DNA from: Scalesia atractyloides
Taxonomy: Eukaryota > Streptophyta > Magnoliopsida > Asterales > Asteraceae
DNA length: 64,000 nucleotides
Direction: 5' to 3'
NCBI GenBank assembly: GCA_947069175.1
Contig: CAMTDV010000002.1
Coordinates: forward strand, 7,295,054-7,359,053
The stretch's first letter is position 1. Each line of letters starts with the position of its first letter. Made by a program: the position numbers and the translations under genes. This document shows, piece after piece, positions 1 through 10,390 of the stretch. The notes beneath the pieces were generated by a model. That model worked only from the letters and a program-made list of their open reading frames with translations. It did not search any database and was not told the origin of the DNA.

Positions 1-2289
1 CCTTAACACCTGGCGTTACCTCCTTCAAGCTCTCCAACTATAAATAGGTGCCAAGCGTCACCATTTGAACTTGCACCTTTCTCATTCACAACTCTATTTC
101 CCTCCTCTGGAAGTTCCTAACTGAAAGGAGCATCCAACTTAGTTCTATTGCATTCTACGAACCTCTTGTAAGTGTTCCTTCCTCTTGCATTTTCGTTTAT
201 AGGCTTGTATAGGCAAAGGTCAAACGTTTTACGGAAAACGCCTTGACTTTCGGTTAAGACCATTATGGTCCAGCCATTGTTCGTAACGAACATGGCTTAA
301 GTGATCGTGATAAGGTAGGTGTTAGTCCGTATAAAGGGCACCTTCTGAAGATCACGTTTGCTAGACCAATTGACGGGTCAAAGTTATTATATTAAAAAGT
401 CAAACATGCCATTTTTCGGAAATGTTATAATTTGATCTTATATATGTTATGAAACCTGTTTTGACACTTAAACAAGTTGGTAATAATTATTAGAACATGT
501 AAGAATGTGTTCGGCTCGTCAATTTCATTTCTAGGGTCAGTTCGCAACCGAAAGTCGCAAAGTTTGACTTCTGCTTTGACTTTCGATTCTGACCCGATTT
601 AGATTACTTAGCTACTAATCTAAAGTTGCATTATGATCGTAATATAATGTAGTATAACCCTCTGAGGTTATATTATATAATCATAATCTGATTAAACGCA
701 CAAGTTCCGTAAGCCATTTTGACTAAAATGCCCTTTTGCATAAAAAGAGGTTTAAATGATAATGAACTTGAAAATGAGTTTCCTACTGATGTAATATTAT
801 AAGTATGATTATTTAGGATGTCAAAACAGATTATAAACTGAGTTTATAAACAAGTCCTTGTATTATGTCGATAAATGACGATAAGGCCATTGTGGCTTAT
901 AAAATGGTTTTAATCACATCTTTTCAAAGTAAATCTGTTACCTATTGATATCTTATATTAAATAACATATCTAAGACTTGATAATCTGATCATAACATCA
1001 GTTTTCATTAAACATCGCATAAATCGTCATTTTACGATATAAACGCCATTTCGGCGCATAATATAGTTTTAAATCATATTTAAAACTTATTTTAAACATT
1101 TTTACAGTAGGTATATGATACAAACTCAAAATCCCAAATAATTTATAAAACTATGTGTAAAATGACCAAAATGCCCTTTTGGTGCATGGTTTGGTCATAG
1201 ATAAATTACACATATAATTAATATCCTATTAATATTATATCATAAATAAGTTATTTTTCCAGAATAATTATGATTATAACAATAAATTATATTCAAGTTC
1301 CTTGTATAAGGTATGAAATTACCGAAATGACCTTATGAGACATAGTTTCACTTTAAAACCATAACGGGCATAAAAGGTGATATCCTACTGATATTACAAC
1401 TTATTTAAAATGTAATGGCATATATAACTTGTCCATGACTTATCCGGTTACCCGATATCACTAATATGCGTACGGTTAAGCACATGTAACTAGTTTACGA
1501 AAATTAACCGAAATGGGTCTAACCTTGTCACTTAAGTTTCAAATCCAGAATGTTTATAGTTTACCCATATTATGCAAGTCAAGGTACTTGTGGGAGTAAA
1601 CTACATTCTATCTAATCGTCGTTTAATCTAGCGTTATACGTTTTGATCAAGTACGCTAGTCGGTCTAAGACAATGGCCACGACCTTAGCGCAGGGTGTAG
1701 GCATACACCTGACAGACGCTCAAATGCAACTACCCACACTTGTTGGGGATAACTCCTTCGTGAGTTCATAAGTGGTGCGTACGTTAATTATGTCTCGGTT
1801 TTTGTACTGGGCCCTGTATGTATGGACAAACATGTAAATCTGTTAACAAGGTTGTACGGTCAAATTTCCCAAGTTATAAAAGATTTTGTGCTAATACGCA
1901 CTTAAAACATTTTATTTTAAATGTTTTCAAAATGAGTCATTTGGGTGTATTTACCAGCGAAAGCTGAAGTATTTTCAAAAGACTAAGCTTGCAGGTACAA
2001 TACAAAAATAGGCTGGAAGTGCTCGGTAGTAATAAGAGGATCTTGCAAATCCTAGATCTGCCCAAAGTCTGTTTTACATTCTTTTTTGTACAATTTATGA
2101 TCCGCCTGTGGATCTTTCTATTACGAGCCTGTATATTATTTTGTATTTCGAACATTCGGTTTGTAATAGTAATTTAAATCCAAGACTTCCGTTGTGCTGT
2201 GTTTAATTGACTATGATGATATTAACTTTACGTCACGATATTCCCCACCCGGGCCCACCGGTGTTTGGTTGAAAATACGGGGTGTGACA
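1..2289 (+). mobile_element. Partial long LTR, gypsy family A (Tekay/Del-like)
   Basis: The sequence matches, base by base with scattered changes, the 3' three quarters of the LTRs at 19879-23321, 46023-49469 and 56624-60046, including the TATA region and the terminal GTGTGACA. It ends at 2289. No primer-binding site follows, so it is either the 3' LTR of an element lying to the left or a solo LTR; the window edge removes the start. Compared with the other copies, a block of about 350 bases is missing near 1670, where the sequence jumps from the GGTCTAAG segment straight to ATGGCCACGACC. Flanking bases 2290-2294 (AACCA) would be the TSD. Confidence 0.93.
39..46 (+). promoter_or_regulatory. 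LTR TATA box (TATAAATA)
   Basis: TATAAATA lies in the same context (CTCCAAC before, GG after) as in two of the three other family-A LTRs in this window. It marks the probable U3/R promoter; transcription would start about 30 bases downstream. Confidence 0.7.
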
Positions 2290-2952
2290 AACCAGATAAA
2301 ATTAACCAAAATATGCATATGTGCATATATCATCATACAAATCACAAACTTCTTGTACCAAACATGTTATATCATGTTCATACATAATGTTGCAAATATA
2401 CATTTTTAACTTTGTACCTACACTTCTTTGTAACACAAACCATCATGTTGTTGTCCACTATCTCGTTATTATTCTCATCCCTCACCTTTAATGTTGATTT
2501 TGCAACCTTCCTATTCTTGTCCACACACATTTCCTTAGCATCCTTATCTAATGTTTCATTATGCATCCGCTTACATGTCCTCTTTTTTATGTTTTTTTCT
2601 TCATCTACATCTACGTATGGTATAATATATATGCTCAAACAAATGACAATATCAGTTAACATGGAAAATAAAAAGTAATGCACATGTGCATCTCAACCAA
2701 CTGCATCATTAAATAGTAGTTTTATCATTTTTTTCATTTGTAATTTTATAATTACATATACATAAATTGGTTCCTTTACACATATGTAAATTAATTATTA
2801 ACACATAAATAATTTGGTTTTTCATATATATAATCCTAAAAATACATATAATAAATGATAGAAGTATTGATAAATAACGATAAATATGTAAATAAAATCA
2901 TTGGTTATTAGCAGTTCTGAAAGTTCTGTGAATAGTTAGAGTTCTGAAATGA

Positions 2953-2953
<1 letters not shown>
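2290..2953. other. AT-rich non-coding stretch with CATATGTGCAT-type palindromes
   Basis: There is no credible gene. Segments such as ACATGTTATATCATGTTCATACATAATG resemble, in shorter blocks, the interior of the TIR element at 8292-8808, so this is probably a degraded relative. Short overlapping ORFs on both strands have no recognisable content. Confidence 0.4.

Positions 2954-3004
<51 letters not shown>
2954..3004. repeat. (AC)n-(AT)n microsatellite
   Basis: An uninterrupted AC run passes directly into an AT run. Confidence 0.95.
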
Positions 3005-3359
3005 GGGAATGATAGAAAGAAAACCCATGTGAATTATAAAAACTCTAGAAACCTCATCAAAACAATCAAGGTTGGAGACTGAATCTGTTACAAAAAGTGC
3101 TTTTTTCAGTAAATGGTACACGTGTCAAGCTGTTACATGTTCCAGCAGAAAATGTGTACCATGTCGCAAAAGGAGGTCCATTCATTTGGGTTTCATAGTT
3201 TTCTTAAATAATATGAGATTTCTTCCTATAATTGCACACGTAATTATCATGTGTTTGCAAAAAGAGGTCCATTCATTTGGGTTTCATAGTTTTATTAACT
3301 AATATGACAATCGGTTGAAGGGTCTGTTTGGTGTAATGATCAATGCAAACGTAATTATC

Positions 3360-5245
3360 ATGTGTTTGGTGATGTGATTTCATTTGACGCCACTTATCTT
3401 GAACTAGAATTCAATTTTTTTGTTTGGCATTTTTATTCTTAGTGGCGTTTTCAGGATTAACTATTTCTATCTACTATTTTTCTTTTTAGCTACTATATGG
3501 TGTTTGTACCTTTTACTCGTATAGATAATCATCATTGCGATGTTACATTTGGTGCTGCATTATTAGCGTCAGAAACTGCTAATATATATATTTGGTTGTT
3601 GACAGTTTTTTTAAAAGTCTTTAGTGATCAACCAAAAGTTGTTATAATTGATCAAGATCCAGCAACAAAGAAAGCTATTTTTGTTATATTTATTAATACC
3701 CGTCATAGGCTATGCATGTGGCACGTGATGGATAAAGGTAGAGTTCTTTATTTTTGCGGTGGCTTTTTAAGATGCTTGGCGTTCTTTAAAAATTTTTAAT
3801 AATTTATTTTACTTAATTTATGTGTAGGGGAAAAATTTACATAATTTATCATTATTTTTTACTTTTTTGGCGTTTTCGTGTTTATGTAGGTTGGGGTAAG
3901 GTTATGTAATTCCACTGACTTTAAGGAACGTATTTGTGGTGTTGTATGGACGGATATACTTACACCTAAAGAGTTTAAATCATGCTGGGTAGAGTTATTG
4001 AAGAGTTCAATCTAGCCGATAACGATTGGTTATCTGATATTTTTGCTCTTAGGGAATCATGGATCCCTGCATACTACATGATTGAGTTTATGTCGGGTGT
4101 CGAGCTCCAAGAGTAAAAACCATTTCTTTGGTCAAGTATGTAATGCAAAATCAACTCTTGTTGAGTTCATGACCCATTATGAAACTACTATAAAAGCACA
4201 TCGCCATACCCCTCGGAAAATGAGCACGGTCGATACAAACGCTCTGAGCTGAAAAGTAATTATAGAGTGTTGGAGAGCCAAGCCTTTGAGATATACACCA
4301 AAAACATTTTACAAGATATATAAGCTGAACTATTGGGGACTATATAAATGCTCGTCATGAAGAGCAGCCTGACGAGTTTATTAAGTTTTATATAAACGAT
4401 TTTCAGCATCCATATTCTTCACATTTTGAGGTAATTGGTGTTTTTATTATCCTACTGTTTTCTTTATCATACACTGTATTTAATACATGTGTACAATTTG
4501 TTTTCATTATGATGGCGTTTTTTCAGTATATCTTATGGCGTTTTTGAGATGTGAAACTTTTTTCCTTTTTTCGTATAATGTCTATAGTTTTGTGCTTTTC
4601 CAGTGGTTAGCTTTAATTTATTAATTATGTGGTTTTTTGCAGGAGATCTACCAGAAGTCTGATTGCGCTAGTTTATGCTCATGCAAGCGTTTTGAGTAGT
4701 TTGGGTTGTTATGTAGACATGTCTTCTATATTTTGAGAAGTTTGGACATTAGAAAATTTCCAAAATAAAACATTTTAAATAGATGGCGAAAGACGTTGCG
4801 CCAAATTGTTCTACAAATTATCCAATGAGTCGCGATTTTATAACCGAACTTGAAGCCGATATCCAAGGAATGATGCGAGAAATCATTTGTGCAACCGAGT
4901 ATACTCTGAATCGTTTATCAAACAACAAGGAGGAGATTTGTTACACAAGGATCATGTTCAATCCTACATGAAAAGGTTAAGGATATGCAGATTGTAGCAC
5001 CCGCTCCTAGTACTAGGGATCGATTTGCCGAGATAACGATGCAATATCAAAACGACAAGAATCCTATAAGAGTTCCTGTTTGTTATAAGTCGAAAGTTTA
5101 AGTATCTCGCAAGCGGTTGAAATCGAAACACGAGGAAGCAACCGAAAAAACAACAAAAAAAACGAATACGGGGGCGAAAGAACGATAGTGTAAATATTGT
5201 AAAAAATGGTCACTATGCATCCACATGCAAAGAAAATATTTTATA
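3360..5245 (+). pseudogene. Decayed FAR1-RELATED SEQUENCE-like gene (MULE transposase-derived)
   Basis: Blocks of the FAR1/FRS family appear in order but in shifting frames. FGDVISFDATYLEL is near 3370. The MULE core VFVPFTRIDNHH..VTFGAALL..DQDPATKKAI..NTRHRLCMWHVMDK is at 3497-3745. ERICGVVW and a DNDWLSDIFALRESWIPAYYM block lie at about 3940-4085, followed by FFGQVCNAKSTLVEFMTHYE (4115-4185) and SQAFEIYTKNI near 4290. A SWIM-like CxCxRFExFGLLCRH is near 4680-4725, and a degraded zinc-knuckle-like NGHYASTCKEN near 5205-5240. Intervening AT-rich pieces with AG ends look like introns. Frameshifts and stops inside the blocks mean it cannot encode an intact protein. The family includes domesticated light-signalling factors and active MULE transposases; this piece could be either, and its N-terminal FAR1 zinc finger is not visible. 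Confidence 0.75.
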
Positions 5246-5469
5246 TATTACTTTTGATTTCCAATCTTTGGCAACTTTTTATTTGGGTATGTATTAATGA
5301 CTTTAATAACTAGTTTTTTTATATTGAATGTGAACTTTATTTAAACATTTCTTCATGTTTCGTTGATTCACTCATTCGTGTCTTTACGGTCTATATAAAG
5401 CGCGTTAACTACCTGTAAGGGGGTTAGAAGGGTGTTTTGATAAAGTTTTTGTCTCGTTCAGTGTATAGA

Positions 5470-5800
5470 TCCTGCGAGGACTTGGTTCAAGCTTATTAGG
5501 ACTTCTCTTTAGGAAGATACCATCAAATCGGGGGAAGTAAGAACAGCTTGAACCACTTATAAATAAACTACTATTAAAACTTTATCCGGCCTTGTGGGAC
5601 TGTATCCCTACTGACTCAGACCAATATGGCCAAGGGTTACGCTGCCTTCACAAGAGGGGCCTACCACTTTTCGCATTAATAACTTACTTGATTATCTTCC
5701 AATATTCCGACTTTGCGGCTCTGTATCCCTGCTGACTCAGACCAATAGGTTGAGGGTAATGTCGCCTTCACAAGAGGGCCCCACTACTATAATTAAGATA
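5470..5800. repeat. Imperfect direct repeat (about 120-bp period) in non-coding DNA
   Basis: Two diverged copies share CTGTATCCCT-CTGACTCAGACCAAT and GCCTTCACAAGAGGG at about 5593-5668 and 5711-5786. Just upstream, GGTTCAAGCTT (5484) and AGCTTGAACC (5546) form an inverted pair. The element is not identified. Confidence 0.6.
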
Positions 5801-7588
5801 ATATCTTAAAATGCCCAAAGTGTGGAAATCATTAAAGGATATGTAAAGGAGGAGTCGGAATCAAATGATTATTTCTTGTCTATTTGTTTTCCTTTTTATT
5901 TACGTTTCTACTTTTACTTTTCAAAACTTTCAAAACTTTTATAAAAAATTTGGTTAGAGTAGACGTTAACGATAAGCTGGTATTAAAAGCTCTTGTGTCC
6001 TTGAAAAACCTCGGTATCTTACCATCACTATACTACGTCCACGATATGTGCACTTCCCCTAACGTGTGTAGAGTGGTAGTATTGTATCGTGTTTTATAAA
6101 TTTAAAGCTTGATCTACAAGTAAAAAGTGTCTAAAATATAATAAAAATTATAACCACACTCGACCACGTCAGTGGTACAGCCCAAAATGGCAAAAACAAG
6201 ATATGAAAACATATCCGCTTCAATTTATTCATAAAAAACATTAGATGTCAATAACTTATAAATTTTACTTTCCAGAAAAATTATATAAACACTTAAGTGC
6301 CCGATTCAACTAAAACGCCACCATGTACACAAACCGGCACTTGTAAAAATAATGTTTAGACATTATAAGATCAACAAAACATGGTAATGATCATAAATAT
6401 CATAGGGTATTTATTTACCAAAAACATATGTAAATATAAATGACTCTAACTATTTATATAAATTGCCGAAAAAATAACACGTAGCGAACCAAGTGCAAAT
6501 TTCAATATCCGAACACAGCTTAAACTAGTTTAGTGAACTAATTAATAGTTTTGGACATCATAAACATTAATCACCATCTTAATTGCTTACTATTAAGATA
6601 AATGATTAATTACCTAATCAACACTTAAATCCTAACTAGATTACTGACTAAACAAAAAAATCCGACCAAACTACAACCCCCCCACCCCGCCATTTACGGT
6701 TTTTTGCTCCCCGCCATTTACGGTTTTTTGCTCCCCCACCACTAACCATGTTTGTTGATGTGTTATAAGCTCTTAAAGCATGCTTAGTGTATGGTTATTG
6801 TGATGCAAGTTATAACAAACCCACCAACATCTTCACTTCCATTTTCACAACAAAAATCATTAACTCCCTTCTCCGTATTTTCGGCCAAGAACCATACCCA
6901 ACACCCATCATTTTTGCTTTCCAAATATCCCATTTGATTACTTGCATGGCTATGGATTGATGATCAAAAGCATTTACATTTACAAGTGATTGGAAATTAT
7001 TTGAAACAAATCACAAGACTAGGAGCTCATAATCTTCACTTCTCTTCATCTCATTTTCATCACATTTTCAAGTTGATGATCCCTGGCCTTTGAGCTAGTA
7101 GTAAGCTTCAAACTCTTGTATTTCCATTCTTGTTTTATATTCAAACATAAAAATACAAGTGTTCATCTTGAAGCTCATCTAAAAACTACTTAAACCTTAA
7201 CAAAAAAAAAACTAAAAATTTAACATATTATGTGTTACATGATGATTTTTGATGTTAGTTTTAGTAGTAGTTTGATATAGTTAGTTAGATCTTGCAAAGT
7301 TATGCTTAAATGTAAGATCTAAACATGTTCATGTTTAGATCTAGCAAGATCTACCAACACTAAATATTATGAACTCGGTTTTATACTTAAAAATGATTTT
7401 ATTTAAAAATAACAAGTATGGTTTTTATATAAAAACTCATGAACAAGATTTATCTTAAAAACATGTATATTACATTTGTATTTTTTTCAAAATCAAAAAA
7501 TGTCGGGAGGTTAGAGTTTCCTAGGTTTTCTCAATTACAAGGGTTTTCTCCGTATACTTATATCACACACACACACTATATACATAGG
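5801..7588. other. Non-coding, possible degraded LTR or leader sequence
   Basis: No gene is supported. A 25-base unit (CCGCCATTTACGGTTTTTTG core) is tandemly doubled at 6688-6737. The following pyrimidine-rich stretch (about 6830-7110) looks like the transcribed leader of an LTR element or host gene, but no termini or TSD could be found. Confidence 0.35.
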
Positions 7589-7961
7589 GCTCGGTATAAA
7601 TGAGAATCACCAAGAGTTGTGAGAACCGTGAGAACTTTTTCTTCCCGCACAAGTTATAGGCCAAATTTTTTTATGCATAAACGTAGATGAAAGTATTAGA
7701 AACACATCGGTAAAAAAAGTAAAAAGAATTGTCGAGTCGGTAGTTTTGACCGATGCAAGTTTTTTTACTCGCTGGTGTAAATTTTGTACGAAAATAAATA
7801 TTTTTTATGGCTCATGTAAATGTGAGTATGCGGCATTTAATTGTTTGCTAAAGCAAGTGACTTTTTATGACTTTTGAGAAAATTTTTTTCGGAAAAACCT
7901 TTTGGATGGCCTAGTTCTCACGATTCTCACAACTCAAGGTGGTTCTCAATTTAACCCATCC
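7589..7961. mobile_element. MULE-type MITE with 9-bp TSD
   Basis: The ends are imperfect inverted repeats of about 50 bp: GAGTTGTGAGAACCGTGAGAACT at left against the complement GAGTTGTGAGAATCGTGAGAACT at right. The element is flanked by a perfect 9-base duplication, ATACATAGG, at 7580-7588 and 7962-7970. A 9-bp TSD with long TIRs is the signature of Mutator-like elements. It is 373 bp with no coding capacity. Confidence 0.8.
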
Positions 7962-8117
7962 ATACATAGGAGAAGAATTCGTTAGGAACCATCCTTTATT
8001 GTGAGAAACGCGAGAACCAATGTGAACACAACAAAAAATATCTAAAAAATAAAAAAAAACACAATTTTTTTAATTTTTTTTTTTAAAAAATGGCTATATT
8101 TCGTCACTAAAAAGAAA

Positions 8118-8132
8118 TATATATACATATAT

Positions 8133-8167
<35 letters not shown>

Positions 8168-8204
8168 CATACATAATATATATATATATATATATACATA
8201 CATA

Positions 8205-8290
<86 letters not shown>
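8118..8290. repeat. (AT)n / TACATA microsatellite
   Basis: A long alternating AT tract with TACATACATA interruptions. The apparent ORFs on the minus strand (Tyr/Ile runs) are artefacts of it. Confidence 0.97.
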
Positions 8291-8291
<1 letters not shown>

Positions 8292-8292
<1 letters not shown>

Positions 8293-8808
8293 CGAGTAAC
8301 AATTATCCATGCACATGTGCATCTATATATATGAACATGATATAACGTGTTTTAGTACACTACTTTGAATACACTTTTCCTTTCATCTATCATACAATCC
8401 ATAATACACTACCATTACCTCATACCATCCATAATACAATATCATTACTAATATTTCACTTTATTACATGTACATCAACACCCTTTATACCATCCAAACA
8501 TCATATTATATTATAAAGTGACAAATATAACCAAACCATCAACCACTAGATATAACTCACAAAAAGAACATGTATATGGGCCTACTTTATCATTCAAAAT
8601 CACAAACTTTTTGTAACAAAACACGTTATATCATGGTTATACATAATGATGCACATGTGCATTTTTAATATTGGTAATGTAAAAAGTGGTGTATTACGGA
8701 TGGTAGTGTAAATAAAAGTGCATTTGTCTACTACTGGTAATGTATTACGGAATTTGTCCAAGAAATGATACATATGCACACGTGCATCGATAACTGTTAC
8801 TCGAAGTT
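8292..8808. mobile_element. Small TIR element nested in the preceding one
   Basis: The left end reads CGAGTAACAATTATCCATGC and the complement of the right end reads CGAGTAACAGTTATCGATGC, continuing through a GCACATGTGCAT palindrome. It is about 517 bp and non-coding. No TSD could be fixed because the left flank is a microsatellite. Confidence 0.6.
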
Positions 8809-8930
8809 TTTTTGTAAAGAAATATAGCGATTTTTATTAAAATATTAATTATTTGTGTGTGTGTTTTTAGACTTTTTTAGGTATTTTTTGTATTCACGTT
8901 GGTTCTCGCGGTTCTCGCATTGAACCCTAT

Positions 8931-8990
8931 ATATATATATATATATATAGGTATATATATAGGTATATATATATATGTATATATATACAC
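8931..8990. repeat. (AT)n microsatellite
   Basis: Alternating AT with GG interruptions, directly next to the right end of the TIR element. Confidence 0.9.
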
Positions 8991-9739
8991 ACAACACAAG
9001 AGAATCATAACTTCAAATGCCTTGCGTAAGGTACAATTACATATGAAGGGCTAGGCCCGATCATACATAGCAAAAACATATAAATATATATGAAAGATAT
9101 ATATTATCCAACATATCAAAACGATTACAAGTTGAACTAATATTCAAGATGAGCGACTTGTACAAAACCAAACTTAGGCCTAAGTGTCTAACAAGATTAG
9201 AATGCTTCTAGGTTCCGTCACCAACGCAGAACCAGATATCATCTAGAGATTTGCACGGAGCGCAAATCTATGAGTTCATGTTTCCCCTTTTCTTTAAACA
9301 TTTTTTAGTTTTAAACTCTCAAGGAAGGATACATGTTATATATGGTATGGTTAAGCTAGATAATAAAAATATCATAGATCACGTGCGAATAGAATGCGGG
9401 TAACCATTAGTTACCAATTAAACCGGGAGGCGAAAAGCATAGATCTATGGAGTGTGACGAGCTCCACTCTAAATGGAAATCATCTAGATCGTTAAAGTGC
9501 TTTTGTGTCCTATCTCGAAGCATGCGTATAAATTCGTTTAGGCTTAGTTACTACCTATGTTGGCGTACATATTAATGTCCTTGCAAAACATTAATGATCT
9601 TTCAAGTTTCATTGACGCTTTACATACCGTTTTTTCATTACAATACTTCAAATGTTTTAAAGATTCATTTGATTCAAACTAAACATATGAATTCACCAAT
9701 TTTTGTTGACGTTTTTGAAACTTAACATGTATTTTTGCT
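8991..9739. other. Non-coding, nothing recognised
   Basis: The base composition is more even than in the surroundings, but there is no ORF of note, no terminal repeats and no familiar motif. It may belong to the Tat-like element that follows. Confidence 0.3.
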
Positions 9740-10150
9740 AACTAGTGGACAGCATTGGATATCAGGTTATGGGTCAAGAAGTTATGTGTAGATGTCATCC
9801 GTTTTTGCAAGGGTTTGATTCACATGTCTCACCTTCGTGCAAAACATGGAATGCAAAGCTTTGATGGTTTTAAACTATATATGTTTTGTAAACTTATGTT
9901 ACTTTCAAACAATGTAATTCGCAGTTTGTCTTCTCTTTTGAAACAACTTATAGTTTGTAAATTTGTCTTAAATTAAATGTATGGTGAACATCTATCTACT
10001 TTGATTCATTTAGTTGTTTACATGATTGAATGCAATGATTACTACTCAGATAACACTTCATGCTTCCGCTACGAGTGGGTGTAACAAGCATACTCTGGGA
10101 CGCCTTATTGTTTGGGTTGCGGTATCGTTCTTGCTCATGCCAACTCTAGG

Positions 10151-10390
10151 GGAAGCTCATATTCAACCCACCACCTCCGGCGTAAGCACTTATTCAACCT
10201 GCCACCTCTGGGAGAAGCTCTTATTCAACCCGCCACCTCCGTCGGAAGCTTTTAGTCAACTCACCAACTCCGGCGGAAGTTCCTACTCAATCCGCCACTC
10301 CGGGGAAGATCTTACTCAACCCGCCTCTCTGGCAGAAGCACTTATATATCCCGCCTTTCCAGCGGACGCTTATTTTTCCACCCGTGCCGC
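10151..10390 (+). repeat. About 8 x 30-bp diverged tandem repeat
   Basis: Units of about 30 bases (core GGAAGCTCTTATTCAACCCG plus CCACCTCCGG) begin near 10151, 10181, 10212, 10242, 10274, 10303, 10332 and 10362. The period is close to a multiple of three, so one frame stays open for 153 codons; I read that as a by-product of the repeat and not as a gene. Confidence 0.8.

Larger units (their letters stand above)
7975..8930. mobile_element. Second TIR element of the GAGAACC type, carrying an insertion
   Basis: The left end (GAGAAACGCGAGAACCAATGTGAA, 8002-8025) and the complement of the right end (GAGAACCGCGAGAACCAACGTGAA, about 8895-8918) start imperfect inverted arms of roughly 130 bp. They reach to GGCTATATTTC at 8092 and its partner near 8822. 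The interior is filled by AT/TACA microsatellite and by the smaller element at 8292-8808. The arms share the GTGAGAACCGCGAGAAC theme with the neighbouring MITE. The exact ends and TSD are unclear. Confidence 0.6.

Noticed and set aside
8042..8322. Long minus-strand ORFs of Tyr/Ile repeats
   Set aside because: They are translations of an AT/TACATA microsatellite.
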